Assembly: GCF_000026945.1 (NCBI RefSeq)
Contig: NC_012867.1
Location: 868,001-932,000, forward strand
Origin: Candida dubliniensis CD36
Lineage: Eukaryota; Ascomycota; Pichiomycetes; Serinales; Debaryomycetaceae
Reading direction: 5' to 3'
Length of the DNA stretch: 64,000 bases
Positions 49,921-60,414 of the stretch are shown here, piece after piece. A program made the translations under genes and the position numbers. Each line of letters opens with the position of its first letter. Within the stretch, counting starts at the first letter, position 1. The notes below the pieces were generated by a model that worked only from the letters and a program-made list of their open reading frames with translations, did no database searches and was not told the DNA's origin.

Positions 49921-51306
49921 ATGCCAAGACGTATAGACAAAGTCAGTAGTATGACCAAAGGTCATATTACCATGTCTATGAACAAATTGAATTTGTTTAA
50001 TATATACAGAAAGGATCCATTGCAGTATTTTGGAAAAACATTGTACCAACAAAAATGGGCAGCCAAAACAGAAACCAGAAACTATCATGGTCAACAAATT
50101 AAGGAAAAAAGGTTCAAAAACGTTTTGTTCGATTCAAATTTGAAAACATATTCACAATTAGACGCCTCGTTAAAAGGTCACGATGTTGCTCCAACTCCTA
50201 TTACGTTGCAAACATATGGAACTTTGGAAAAGAGATTAGAAATTGCTTTATTCAGAAGTATGTTTGCCAGTTCTGTCAGACAGGCTAGACAGTTTATACT
50301 TGGTGGATATGTCAAAGTCAATGGGGTTGTCATTAAGCACCCCTCCTTCCCCTTACAGAGCGGGGATGTGTTTAGCGTTGATCCAGAAAAAGTATTGTTT
50401 GCCCTTGGTAAAACTAAGCCAAGTCTAGAAAAGGCATTGAGTGTTGATAAAAAACAGATTAAAAAATGGAACAATTATGTTTTTGAAGCCAAGCAGAACC
50501 CGGAAAAAATATGGGATTTAAAGCAAAATAAACCAGACCTGTTGGACACTTTAAAGCAGATTGAAGACTTTGAAAAACAGAAGAAATCAGTTCAAAATGC
50601 TAAAAAATTAATGAAAATCCAACAAAATCAGGTCACAAGACAGTCAATATTGCAAGATATTATTCAACTTGGAAATTCTGCGTCTGAATCTGCTTCATTG
50701 GAAACCTTTAGTAAATACGGCGACGTGGCACGTACAAAGTGTTTACAAATATATCAGACATTGGCCAAGAAGAATCACCCAATAACAAAGGATCCTTCAA
50801 CTAAGAACATTGAAGGTTTCTTGGCTAAGGACGAAACCAAGTCACCAGATGAAAAACACGAAATAAGATTAATCAATTCGACATTACGTGAATTGCAAAA
50901 TAGCGAATGGGAGAGAATCCGCATACAATTTGAAAATTTTGAAGAGGGCACTGATACCAAATTTTTCCAAACTTCATTTGCTAAAGCTTTGCGAAGCGTA
51001 CCTAAATTAAATAAGGAAGAGATTTTGGAAGACGAATCCAAAGCAAAAGTTCAATTGCCTTGGCAAAAACATCTTTTTGGAAGAAAGGACCCATCAAGAT
51101 CATATTTCACTCCGTGGACACCAAGACCATTTTTGGGAGCCTTTGCCATTTTGCCATCCCATATTGAAATATCATTTGATACATGCCATGCCATTTACTT
51201 AAGAGATCCTGTTGCCCGACCAGGTCATTCAGAAGTGATTTCACCATTCCCTGATCATGTTCACGAAAGAGCCTATATGTACTATGTGAGAAAAGGTAAA
51301 TCGTAA
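49921..51306 (+). CDS. NAM9: Mitochondrial small-subunit ribosomal protein uS4m (Nam9)
   Basis: The protein has 461 residues (yeast 486). It starts MPRRIDKVSSMTKGHITMSMNKLNLFNIYRKD, then LYQQKWAAKTETRNYHG. An S4 RNA-binding domain lies at about 100-165 (RLEIALFRSMFASSVRQARQFILGGYVKVNGVVIKHPS). A less conserved helical middle leads to the highly conserved end (FTPWTPRPFLGAFAILPSHIEISF, DPVARPGHSEVISPF, HERAYMYYVR). An in-frame CTG at residue 207 would be serine. An AATTTT element at 49836-49841 lies 80 bases upstream. Divergent from EAF7. Confidence 0.94.
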   Translation: MPRRIDKVSSMTKGHITMSMNKLNLFNIYRKDPLQYFGKTLYQQKWAAKTETRNYHGQQIKEKRFKNVLFDSNLKTYSQLDASLKGHDVAPTPITLQTYGTLEKRLEIALFRSMFASSVRQARQFILGGYVKVNGVVIKHPSFPLQSGDVFSVDPEKVLFALGKTKPSLEKALSVDKKQIKKWNNYVFEAKQNPEKIWDLKQNKPDLLDTLKQIEDFEKQKKSVQNAKKLMKIQQNQVTRQSILQDIIQLGNSASESASLETFSKYGDVARTKCLQIYQTLAKKNHPITKDPSTKNIEGFLAKDETKSPDEKHEIRLINSTLRELQNSEWERIRIQFENFEEGTDTKFFQTSFAKALRSVPKLNKEEILEDESKAKVQLPWQKHLFGRKDPSRSYFTPWTPRPFLGAFAILPSHIEISFDTCHAIYLRDPVARPGHSEVISPFPDHVHERAYMYYVRKGKS

Positions 51307-51534
51307 ACTTTTATATATAACATTTCTTTGTAAATAGAATTTGAATATAAATGAAACTGTTTTATTTATAGGTGAAAAGAAAGGATGCCCTGACCCTATC
51401 ATATTGGTACACTGTTTATGACTTCTTACGGAGTTGCATAAAGGACCAATCGGAGAGAAAAAAGTGAAAAAGAAAAAACAAAAGAGATGTGCTTTCCCCT
51501 CAAATAGCCTTATACGTTTTCATCTTTTCTCTTT

Positions 51535-52455
51535 ATGTCAAGATTAAGTGCCAAAGTAATACGGGAAGCTAGAAGAATCTCACCGTTTCTACCACGATTA
51601 TTACCAGCAAATAGGACAATTGAGCAGGCATCTTTAGAACTAAAATGGATTAAGGAGGAATTACCTAAAGAAGATTGGAATGACGCAGTTAATCAACGGT
51701 ATCAATTAGTCCCATTGCAGTACATTCTTGGAAGTCAACCATTTGGAGGATTGAATATTAAATGTAAGCAGGGTGTTTTAATTCCAAGATGGGAAACTGA
51801 GGAGTGGTGCAACAAACTTGTTGATACAATTAAGCAAATACACATGAAACAGTTAGTGGTATTAGATGCTTGTACTGGTACAGGATGCATACCATTATTG
51901 ATCGGTCACAAATTGAGCAATATTGCATCAAAGATTTATGGATTCGACGTTTCTGGTAAAGCTTTTGATTTGGCAAATGAAAATTTATCGCTTTATCGAC
52001 AAAAGCATCCTAACAAATCCATGGATTTGAAATTTTATTTAGGCGATGTTTTTGATGCAGAGATTATGGACAGGCTTGATCTACCTAAAATAAATTTATT
52101 GACTTCAAATCCTCCTTATATTCCATACCATGACTATATAAAATCTAGTGACAGAGATGGTGTAGCAAAATCAGTGAAATTGTATGAACCTAGTTTGGCG
52201 TTGCTTGGGGACGGTGAATTCTACCGTTCATTGGTGCAGAATATTTTGCGGCCATCGCAAGCAGAGGGGTTTGTTTTTGAAGTTGGATATAAGAATCAGG
52301 CTGACTATGTTAATTTTCTTCTTGAGGATGAGAGTGCATGGTCTATCGGAGTTATGAGAGATTCATCAGATCATGTTAGATGTGTGGTAGGTTGGTTGAA
52401 TGGTTCGGATTTTGATGGGTTTAAAAGTTTATGTGATGATGTTTATGTTCGTTAA
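51535..52455 (+). CDS. MTQ1: Mitochondrial release factor glutamine methyltransferase
   Basis: The protein has 306 residues (yeast 314), HemK/PrmC family. An N-terminal helical domain carries VPLQYILGSQPFGGLNIKC and GVLIPRWETEEW. The SAM-binding VLDACTGTGCIPLLIG and the catalytic NPPY at 192-195 (TSNPPYIPYHDY) follow. It methylates the GGQ glutamine of the mitochondrial release factor Mrf1. The next gene TRM6 converges from 89 bases away; upstream NAM9 is also a mitochondrial translation gene. Confidence 0.93.
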   Translation: MSRLSAKVIREARRISPFLPRLLPANRTIEQASLELKWIKEELPKEDWNDAVNQRYQLVPLQYILGSQPFGGLNIKCKQGVLIPRWETEEWCNKLVDTIKQIHMKQLVVLDACTGTGCIPLLIGHKLSNIASKIYGFDVSGKAFDLANENLSLYRQKHPNKSMDLKFYLGDVFDAEIMDRLDLPKINLLTSNPPYIPYHDYIKSSDRDGVAKSVKLYEPSLALLGDGEFYRSLVQNILRPSQAEGFVFEVGYKNQADYVNFLLEDESAWSIGVMRDSSDHVRCVVGWLNGSDFDGFKSLCDDVYVR

Positions 52456-52544
52456 TCTATTTATTTATTGTTGTCTAATTTAATGCAATCGAAATTTCAA
52501 ACCACCTTGGTTATTTCTTCGTTCTTTTATGCTTTATGAGCAGC

Positions 52545-53906
52545 TTAAACAGAGCTTTCTTGATCGATTGGTACCTCTATTGTCTCTGTGTCGGTCTCTG
52601 ATGGAGCTTCCACTCTCTTTCGCTTTGCGTATCCCTTACCTACAGCAGTAATAGCATCGTGAGGAATCACTCGTGTCCCCCACAATATATAGCCACCACC
52701 CCCTCTATTTGTCATCACGGGATGCATCCGTCCGGGAATAGTTTGATATGGTCTAACTCTGGTTTCATATATTGATGGAGCTAACACTCTTTTGTCTCCT
52801 GCCAATGCTTGTTGAACTTCCAATAATGATTCCTTGTACTGATTGTATACTACAATCGGTCTGGATCCACCGACCTTAGGAAGAACATACTCCAACACTT
52901 CAGACATATTCAATGTTGAAACAGATATGAATGCATCAAAATTTCCATCTTCAACTAGTTGAATAACTTCATTGATCTGCAAAGCACGGTCACGACGTTT
53001 CTTATACTGGCTCTTATTCTTTATTTTTTTAACTTCTTCGTCCGAAAGATCTGTCCAATCAATCTTCTCGTTTTGAGGGTCTATGAATTGCAACCAATTT
53101 ATATTTTTAACAGTTTTAGTTTCCAATTCATTACCATAGTCTGAATATCTTAAAGCTATTAAATTTGCATGTTCATTCTCATGAATTGAAACTATCGTTC
53201 CTTCGCAATTCATTCTTTCCATCATTGCATAAGTTAAGACTCCACCTGTTTCGTCAATTATAAGATACTTTCCACCAGGACGAACATTACTATATGTCAA
53301 CATCAAACCTAAAGTCTCAACACTAAGATCTAAAACCCTATTCAAATCCTTTTCGATATAATATTGTAATAATTCACTTCCTCCAAGGTAATCGACTGTG
53401 AAACGTCTTAAAAACTTTTGTTGCTTTCTTTTAAGGTATTTTTGTTGAGAAAATATGGTTTTTTTATCAAACCCTTCATGTCCAGCAATCATTTTTTCAA
53501 TGATCATTTGACCAACGCTAGAACTAGCACCCAGTTTTTTCAACTCGTCGATATCATCTTTAGACAATTTTTGAATTTTTGATCCGATATTGATAATATT
53601 CTGATTATTTTCAGCGCTATCAGAAAACATTTTAGTTAATTCTTGACGTTGAACTGTTTCATCGGAATCTGTCAAATCCAAAGTGGATATACTCTTGATT
53701 GGTTTAACCTTGTGGTCTTCAATAATTTCAAATGATGTACCTAATGGGTACCCCAAAATATTGGAAACTTCAAAAGATCCAAATTTTCCTAATCCTATTA
53801 TACCTGTATCTTGTAAATGAACGATTTTCAATCCCTCTGATGGTAGACGGATCAAAACATGTTGACCCGATTGGATGGTGGTTTCACTCTTTTTGAAAAC
53901 AGTCAT
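52545..53906 (-). CDS. TRM6: tRNA m1A58 methyltransferase non-catalytic subunit
   Basis: The protein has 453 residues (yeast Gcd10/Trm6 478). It starts with [20 protein letters not shown] and [22 protein letters not shown]. The middle has [22 protein letters not shown] and the degenerate methyltransferase fold ([24 protein letters not shown]), which lacks the catalytic motifs of Trm61. [34 protein letters not shown] near the end is family-typical. With Trm61 it forms nuclear m1A58 in tRNAs, including initiator tRNA. It shares a PAC-containing promoter with NOP2. Confidence 0.93.
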   Translation of the reverse strand: MTVFKKSETTIQSGQHVLIRLPSEGLKIVHLQDTGIIGLGKFGSFEVSNILGYPLGTSFEIIEDHKVKPIKSISTLDLTDSDETVQRQELTKMFSDSAENNQNIINIGSKIQKLSKDDIDELKKLGASSSVGQMIIEKMIAGHEGFDKKTIFSQQKYLKRKQQKFLRRFTVDYLGGSELLQYYIEKDLNRVLDLSVETLGLMLTYSNVRPGGKYLIIDETGGVLTYAMMERMNCEGTIVSIHENEHANLIALRYSDYGNELETKTVKNINWLQFIDPQNEKIDWTDLSDEEVKKIKNKSQYKKRRDRALQINEVIQLVEDGNFDAFISVSTLNMSEVLEYVLPKVGGSRPIVVYNQYKESLLEVQQALAGDKRVLAPSIYETRVRPYQTIPGRMHPVMTNRGGGGYILWGTRVIPHDAITAVGKGYAKRKRVEAPSETDTETIEVPIDQESSV

Positions 53907-54060
53907 CCTTTCACAAAGTTGCAGATATAAAAGTGCTATAGCTAAATAGGTATACCTTGACTCGTCTAAGAAGATGTCACTAGAGCTTGGATTAGGGTGT
54001 CAAAATTCCAACTTCAGAAAAAGCTCTATTTATGCAATTCTGCACAAACCGAAGTTCAAT

Positions 54061-54068
54061 CTCATCGC
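54061..54068 (-). promoter_or_regulatory. PAC box (GCGATGAG) between TRM6 and NOP2
   Basis: CTCATCGC on the plus strand is an exact PAC core. It lies 134 bases before NOP2 and about 155 before TRM6, so it could serve both. PAC is bound by Dot6/Tod6-type repressors at ribosome biogenesis genes. Confidence 0.7.
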
Positions 54069-54194
54069 AGAAAATCCCATTTACTGTCTAAAAAAAAAAA
54101 CTTGCAAAAAAAAAAAAAAATCCACATACTCTGAGAAGTCGTAGTCCAATTTCTAACGGTATCTGAACACATAATTATCCTCATAATAGCAGAC

Positions 54195-56057
54195 ATGGGT
54201 AGAAGAGCAAAGAATAAGCAAGGTGTACCACCGACTTTTGATGAGTTTCAGGCCTCAAAATTGAAGAACGACACTAAAAGAAAGAGAAGTGGTGCTAAAG
54301 AACAGAAGAATGATTTACCAGTTTCCAAAAAACCAAAATCAAGTACAACTTCCAGCAAGCAGACCGACCATACTGAAAATTCTAAAGCAAAACAGAAATC
54401 TAAATCTAAATCGAAAGTGACTAAAGATGATGAGGCTGAAGACGAAGTTGATGATTTGCCTGAGGTTGATTTTGAAGAATTAGCTTCTGCTAAGAAATCT
54501 CTTTTTGATGATTCAGATGAGGAAGAATTGGATGATGAATTTGACGTCGAAGGGGAAGATGACTTTGATTCAGACGAGGGAGAGCGTGCCAGACCAATGT
54601 TTTCTGATGATGAAGATGAAGATTTGGAGAACTTGAATGCTGAAAATATGGAGCTTTATTCCAAGAAATTAGATGAGGAAGAGAGATTGGAAGCGGAAGA
54701 AGCAGAAAAGGAATTGCTAGAAGGAGAAACTAAGCAGCCTAGAGCTAAAGTTTTGCCAACAGCTGAAGAAGAAGCAGAAATGTCCAAGGGTCCTCAGGAT
54801 GTGACTATGGTGAGAACAAGAATGCTTGAAGTAGTTAAAGTTTTGGAAAATTTCAAAGAGTTGGCAGAAGAAGGAACCTCAAGAACAGATTACACTAACA
54901 GATTGTTAAAAGATATATGTGAATATTTTGGTTATTCAGAATTTTTGGCTGATAAATTATTCAATTTATTCTCACCAGCAGAAGCAATGGAGTTCTTTGA
55001 AGCTAACGAGATTGCAAGACCAATAACTATAAGAACAAACACATTAAAGACCAGAAGAAGAGATTTAGCCCAAGCTTTGGTCAACAAAGGTGTAAACTTG
55101 CAACCAATTGGATCGTGGACTAAAGTTGGTTTGCAGATATTTGATTCTCAAGTCCCTATTGGTGCCACTCCTGAATATTTGGCTGGGCAATATATTTTGC
55201 AAGCAGCATCTTCCTTTTTACCTGTTATGGCATTGGAGCCACAAGAAAACGAGCGTATATTAGATATGGCAGCAGCACCAGGTGGTAAAACTACGTATAT
55301 TTCGGCGTTGATGAAAAATACTGGGTGCGTTTTTGCAAACGATGCCAACAAAGCACGTACAAAATCCTTAATTGCCAATATTCATAGATTGGGATGCAAA
55401 AACACAATTGTCTGTAATTATGATGCTAGGGAATTCCCTAAAGTAATTGGAGGGTTTGATAGAGTTTTATTGGACGCACCTTGTTCCGGTACTGGTGTTA
55501 TTGCTAAAGATGAGTCAGTCAAAGTGAGTCGTACCGAAAAGGATTTTATGCAAATTCCACATTTGCAGAAACAATTATTATTGTCAGCTATAGATTCAGT
55601 TGATGCACATTCGTCCACAGGGGGTGTAATCGTGTATTCTACGTGTTCTATCGCTGTAGACGAAAATGAGGCCGTTGTTGATTATGCTTTGAGAAAGAGA
55701 CCAAATGTTAAATTGGTGGACACCGGATTGACCATAGGTAAAGAGGGGTTCACATCTTACCGTGGAAAACACTTTAATCCGAAAATTTCATTGACTAGAC
55801 GTTATTATCCTCACACTTACAATGTGGATGGTTTTTATGTTGCCAAATTTAAGAAAATTGCTCCTTCTCCACATGATGTGTCAAAGGCTGGTGCCAAGGA
55901 GAAAGAGAATGCTGCTAGAGCAGAAGCAGAAGAAGAGGGTATTATTCATGGAGATTTCGCAGAGTTCGATAACGAAGAGGATAAGGAAATTATGGAGAGG
56001 TCAAAAAAGCATAGTTTAAGAAAAAAAGGTATTAACCCTAATGCTACTAAGAAATAG
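54195..56057 (+). CDS. NOP2: 25S rRNA m5C methyltransferase Nop2
   Basis: The protein has 620 residues. A basic then very acidic N-terminal third (~1-200) leads to the NSUN-type core: PITIRTNTLKTRRRDLAQAL, SAM-binding MAAAPGGKT from 358, PC-motif Cys430 (DAPCSGTG) and TC-motif Cys484 (VYSTCSIAVDENE). Spacing between the two cysteines is 54, as in yeast Nop2. It modifies 25S rRNA and is needed for pre-60S assembly in the nucleolus. A Lys-rich end closes the protein. Convergent with ARP5 at 79 bases. Confidence 0.95.
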   Translation: MGRRAKNKQGVPPTFDEFQASKLKNDTKRKRSGAKEQKNDLPVSKKPKSSTTSSKQTDHTENSKAKQKSKSKSKVTKDDEAEDEVDDLPEVDFEELASAKKSLFDDSDEEELDDEFDVEGEDDFDSDEGERARPMFSDDEDEDLENLNAENMELYSKKLDEEERLEAEEAEKELLEGETKQPRAKVLPTAEEEAEMSKGPQDVTMVRTRMLEVVKVLENFKELAEEGTSRTDYTNRLLKDICEYFGYSEFLADKLFNLFSPAEAMEFFEANEIARPITIRTNTLKTRRRDLAQALVNKGVNLQPIGSWTKVGLQIFDSQVPIGATPEYLAGQYILQAASSFLPVMALEPQENERILDMAAAPGGKTTYISALMKNTGCVFANDANKARTKSLIANIHRLGCKNTIVCNYDAREFPKVIGGFDRVLLDAPCSGTGVIAKDESVKVSRTEKDFMQIPHLQKQLLLSAIDSVDAHSSTGGVIVYSTCSIAVDENEAVVDYALRKRPNVKLVDTGLTIGKEGFTSYRGKHFNPKISLTRRYYPHTYNVDGFYVAKFKKIAPSPHDVSKAGAKEKENAARAEAEEEGIIHGDFAEFDNEEDKEIMERSKKHSLRKKGINPNATKK

Positions 56058-56136
56058 AAAATACATGTATATCAGATACTAAATATATATTGATGATTCT
56101 TTGTACGCCACTACCCTCCTCTCCGCTCCTTCTTTC

Positions 56137-58473
56137 TTAACTCCAATCTTTCAAGCAAGCATTACCAAGTCCATGTTCTTTAATATATTCAGGACCGTAT
56201 TCTTCGTATTCTTCTTTTGTTACATAGCCATCAGTGCTGTCTTCACTATTTGCCCACTTGTACATACCGTGCCATGGATCTAAAATGGGGTCCTTGGCTG
56301 TTCTAACATGTAATGGGGCACCCACAGGAAGGAATGATCTAAAATCTGACATTATTCGATTTTTGAACCCAGGTAAAAGTGACAATCCACCCGTTAAAAA
56401 TATGTCCCCCAAAACTTCATATGATTGACCACCGGGTGTAAAGTTCCCGTCCAATCTACTGTTCAACAAATCGTCAGCAATCTCACTAATTCCAGCTTGA
56501 TCAATACCACCAATACTCGGTTGAAACAATATTTCCGGAACCCTAATCCTTTCTACATTTAGATGCATTTGGTGGTTTTTCCGGATCATTTCAGGATGTG
56601 TGGCTATTTCTTCTGGCAGTAACCCTTCAGCTTGCATTTCAATTGTAATATTCGGACGAGGACCATGTATAAATTTATGGAGTACCAGGTTCTTCCAATC
56701 AAACGTTGATGCGGCGGCAAAGGTATCCTCATGGTGGAAATTTGGATCATATAACAAAAGCTCCTCTTCCAATTTCAAAATTTCACTGTTTATTTGTTCC
56801 ATTTCTTCCTCGACACTGGAGTTTGTTATCTCTCTATACATATTCCAGTCCTCATCGTTAGCTCCAAAAGTGTCATTGGGATCATTATCTATTGTCGCAT
56901 TGGCATTACGTCTTCTTTTCCGGGATTGAGTTGAAGTCGAACCATTCTCATCGTTGGCTAAATCTGCAATGTATTTCATTCTTTGTTGCGCAGCAGCAGA
57001 CTTTCTGTCCTTAAACGATTCCAATAGCTTTTGCCTTTCTTTGTACTTGCTAATGGCCTCGGCCAACTTTAAACGTTTGGTGGTGCACCAGTCATCCAAA
57101 TCACGATCACGCCACTCCTGTTGCTCCTTCTCAAATTGCAACCTCGCTTCTTCTTGCTGCCGTTTAATCTCTTTATTACGCTCTCTGGCTTCAAAATTGG
57201 CTTTGTGAAGCTTTTGTTTTCTTTTTTCCTTTATCTGTTCGGCTGTTAATTGATCGTCGGGTATATCAACTAAAGGCCATGCACTCGACGGATCAATTTC
57301 TTCTTCTTCGTGGTCGTCTTCTCCTCCTTGGCTAGCTCTTTTTAAGGATCTTTCTAGAGAACTCATATACTTTTTGAAATCTTCTAGACCATCAAAGCCG
57401 TTTTCGATTAATTTAGTTTCAAACTCTTGTGGGGACAAAGAGGCGTTATCTTCTTTAAATTTGGAGAAATATTCCCATTCTTCTTGCTTCTGTGCTAGTT
57501 TTTCCAATCGTTTCTCTTGAGCTTGTTTCTGTAGTCTTTTACCTTGTTCTTTTCTTTTGGCAGCTTGTTCGGCTAATTCTTCGTCTGTTTTCTTCTTCTC
57601 GTTACTCACATTAATTTCAACCGGTGCTTGCACTACTACGTCCTTTGATTCTAAAACATCAATGTCCAATATATGTTTAATCTCCTGCTGGTAGTCTTCC
57701 AGAATGTAGCAATAATCTTTGAACAAGTTGGCCGTATGATAGTTATTTAACTTGCTTGGAAAATATGGATACTTGAGGGCTAACAATTTTGATAGATATT
57801 GTTGCAGTTGTTCGCCACCCCAATCAATCCTTTTAGCTTGCGACAATATTCCCCTACCATTAATCACAGGTATAATACTTGTCAGCTGGTTACCTGCGCC
57901 TATTACCAACCCACTTGATTTTCCAGACGAATTTGCATAAAATGAAAACAAAGAATCAATTCCAAAACTCACTTTAGGAACTTGGTACGCCTCAAACAAT
58001 AGCTCATACATAGATTTACGTTGGTTGTATGTACATGTTATTGGTTCGGTCATCACAATTGGATTATTCAATTTTCCGTTATCGCTTGTTGCACCAATAT
58101 GTTCAAATGAATAGTCTAAAATATACTCCATGTAGTCCCAATTTGTGATTAGTTGCCCATCAAAAGGTGTTTTGATTGTTGATCTCAATGCCGAATCACT
58201 ATAAACATCATTTCCTATAATTGTTAATGTCTTCATTGCTTTTCTATCTCTATAACGTGAAATTATTCCTGGGAAAACATTGTTTGGCTCTGGAGAATTC
58301 GTTAATCCGACTCTTAAACTTGAAGTTCCCAAATCAATTGCAATAGGAACATCCTGTTGATAGTTTTGATAAAAAGGCTCCTGTTTGTGAAACCCAAAAA
58401 CTGCATCTTTAAGTAAATGTATCTCCTGTGGTGGGAAAGTCTCTTCCTCCAGTTTGACTTTTGATGGTGCCAT
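56137..58473 (-). CDS. ARP5: Actin-related protein Arp5 (INO80 complex)
   Basis: From the ATG at 58473 the protein has 778 residues; the frame upstream is open only through TTG. The actin fold is split. The N-terminal part has IAIDLGTSSLRVGLTNS and the start of the second lobe (GLVIGAGNQLTSIIPVINGRGI). A ~300-residue highly charged helical insert follows (~280-590), then the C-terminal actin part with FQPSIGGIDQAGISEI and ILTGGLSLLPGFKNRI-like sequence (DIFLTGGLSLLPGFKNR). The large insert is characteristic of Arp5, which couples ATPase to nucleosome sliding in INO80 with Ies6. Confidence 0.92.
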   Translation of the reverse strand: MAPSKVKLEEETFPPQEIHLLKDAVFGFHKQEPFYQNYQQDVPIAIDLGTSSLRVGLTNSPEPNNVFPGIISRYRDRKAMKTLTIIGNDVYSDSALRSTIKTPFDGQLITNWDYMEYILDYSFEHIGATSDNGKLNNPIVMTEPITCTYNQRKSMYELLFEAYQVPKVSFGIDSLFSFYANSSGKSSGLVIGAGNQLTSIIPVINGRGILSQAKRIDWGGEQLQQYLSKLLALKYPYFPSKLNNYHTANLFKDYCYILEDYQQEIKHILDIDVLESKDVVVQAPVEINVSNEKKKTDEELAEQAAKRKEQGKRLQKQAQEKRLEKLAQKQEEWEYFSKFKEDNASLSPQEFETKLIENGFDGLEDFKKYMSSLERSLKRASQGGEDDHEEEEIDPSSAWPLVDIPDDQLTAEQIKEKRKQKLHKANFEARERNKEIKRQQEEARLQFEKEQQEWRDRDLDDWCTTKRLKLAEAISKYKERQKLLESFKDRKSAAAQQRMKYIADLANDENGSTSTQSRKRRRNANATIDNDPNDTFGANDEDWNMYREITNSSVEEEMEQINSEILKLEEELLLYDPNFHHEDTFAAASTFDWKNLVLHKFIHGPRPNITIEMQAEGLLPEEIATHPEMIRKNHQMHLNVERIRVPEILFQPSIGGIDQAGISEIADDLLNSRLDGNFTPGGQSYEVLGDIFLTGGLSLLPGFKNRIMSDFRSFLPVGAPLHVRTAKDPILDPWHGMYKWANSEDSTDGYVTKEEYEEYGPEYIKEHGLGNACLKDWS

Positions 58474-58770
58474 GGCTTGTAACAACAAACTTGCAAATGA
58501 ATTAGCCTCTAATAAACTGATATACTGTGCCAGGGAGTACTATTCAAATAAAGAAGAAGCAAAAAAAAAAAAATCGGAATTGAATTCAACTGGTGAAAGA
58601 AATCTCGCACAAATTGAAAAGTCGTGTTTCTTTGATCAGAATAATTTGGTGATTATGGTTTCAGTTGCCAGTGTCGATTAGTTGTCTGTTATTTTTTTTT
58701 TTTTTTTTCCGTCAGCAAATAATATTGTTCCTATCCCCTAACTATAAAAATATACGACAATTCATATAAT

Positions 58771-60414
58771 ATGTCAACCGAGGAGAGTCAATTCAATGTT
58801 CAAGGTTACAATATCATTACAATCTTGAAAAGATTAGAGGCAGCAACGTCTCGTCTTGAGGACATTACCATTTTCCAAGAGGAAGCAAACAAAAAGCATT
58901 ATGGAGTCGACTCTCTCACTGAAAAGGGAACCCCCAAAAGCAGAACTGTTGAATCTTCAGAAGCAATCTCGGGTGGAAAATCACTTGAATCTGGTTCATT
59001 TCCTACTTATTCGGAAGCTCCTGTAGAAAAATCTAAATTACTTGTGGAATTTGAGAACTTTGTGGAAAGCTATGTTCATCCACTTGTTGAAACATCCAAA
59101 AAGATTGATTCCTTGGTAGGGGAGTCCGCTCAGTATTTTTATGAAGCATTTGTCGAACAAGGAAAGTTTTTGGAGCTCGTGTTGAAATCCCAGAAGCCAG
59201 ACATGGCTGATCCAGCTTTGGCAAAGGCATTGGAACCAATGAACGCCAAATGTACTAAAATTAACGAATTGAAAGATTCCAACCGTAAATCACCATTTTT
59301 CAATCATTTGAACACTTTCAGCGAAAGCACTACTGTCTTTTATTGGATTGGAATTCCTACACCAGTTTCGTACATTGTTGATACTAAAGATACAGTCAAA
59401 TTTTGGTCTGACAGAGTTTTGAAAGAATACAAGTCGAAGGATCAAGTGCATGTTGAGTGGGTCAAACAAACATTATCTGTCTTTGACGAATTGAAGAATT
59501 ATGTTAAGGAATATCACACAGCTGGTGTTTCATGGAATCCCAAAGGAAAGCCATTTGCAGAAATTGTTTCTCAGCAAGCAGAGAGTGCTGATAAGAATTC
59601 CTCCTCTGTTTCTGGTGCTGCTGGTGCTGCCCCACCTCCACCACCTCCTCCTCCTCCTCCTCCTCCATCAACGTTTTTTGATGACACTGATAAAGGCAGT
59701 GAAGATGCTTCTTCAGCCTCTGGTGGTATTAATGCGGTTTTTGCTGAATTGAATCAAGGTGCTAGTATCACATCTGGTTTGAAAAAAGTCGATAAGTCTG
59801 AGATGACGCATAAGAACCCTGAATTGAGAAAGCAGCCACCTGTTGCACCAAAAAAACCAACACCTCCAAAGAAACCAACCAGTTTATCTGGTGGTGTGGG
59901 CTCAGCTCCAGTGAAGAAGCCTGCTAAAAAAGAGTTGATTGATGGTACAAAATGGATAATTCAAAATTTTACAAAAGCTGATGTTTCAGATTTGAGTCCA
60001 ATTACCATTGAAGTTGAGATGCATCAATCTGTTTTCATTGGAAATTGTAGTGATGTTACTATACAGTTGAAAGGTAAAGCAAATGCGGTGTCGGTATCCG
60101 AAACCAAGAATGTGGGTCTTGTCATTGATTCGTTGATTTCCGGTGTCGATGTTATTAAATCCTACAAGTTTGGCATACAGGTTTTAGGTTTGGTACCAAT
60201 GTTGAGCATTGATAAATCAGATGAAGGAACTATATATTTGTCACAAGAGAGCATTGACAATGATAGTCAGGTTTTCACTAGTAGCACTACAGCACTCAAC
60301 ATCAATGCACCAAAGGGAAATGATGATTATGAAGAATTGGCTGTCCCTGAACAGTTTGTTAGTAAGGTTGTAAACGGTAAGTTGGTCACTCAAATTGTTG
60401 AACATGCTGGATGA
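58771..60414 (+). CDS. SRV2: Adenylyl cyclase-associated protein (CAP)
   Basis: The protein has 547 residues. The N-terminal cyclase-binding coiled coil has NIITILKRLEAATSRLEDI. A helical folded domain spans ~90-265 (WIGIPTPVSYI). A pure poly-Pro tract (about 287-300) precedes a WH2-like region, a second Pro/Lys segment (PPVAPKKPTPPKKP) and the C-terminal beta-helical CARP domain (~390-547: KWIIQNFTKADV, VFIGNCSDVTIQLKGKANAVS). CAP links Ras to Cyr1 and recycles cofilin-bound actin; in C. albicans (gene also called CAP1) it is needed for cAMP-driven hyphal growth. Confidence 0.94.
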   Translation: MSTEESQFNVQGYNIITILKRLEAATSRLEDITIFQEEANKKHYGVDSLTEKGTPKSRTVESSEAISGGKSLESGSFPTYSEAPVEKSKLLVEFENFVESYVHPLVETSKKIDSLVGESAQYFYEAFVEQGKFLELVLKSQKPDMADPALAKALEPMNAKCTKINELKDSNRKSPFFNHLNTFSESTTVFYWIGIPTPVSYIVDTKDTVKFWSDRVLKEYKSKDQVHVEWVKQTLSVFDELKNYVKEYHTAGVSWNPKGKPFAEIVSQQAESADKNSSSVSGAAGAAPPPPPPPPPPPPSTFFDDTDKGSEDASSASGGINAVFAELNQGASITSGLKKVDKSEMTHKNPELRKQPPVAPKKPTPPKKPTSLSGGVGSAPVKKPAKKELIDGTKWIIQNFTKADVSDLSPITIEVEMHQSVFIGNCSDVTIQLKGKANAVSVSETKNVGLVIDSLISGVDVIKSYKFGIQVLGLVPMLSIDKSDEGTIYLSQESIDNDSQVFTSSTTALNINAPKGNDDYEELAVPEQFVSKVVNGKLVTQIVEHAG

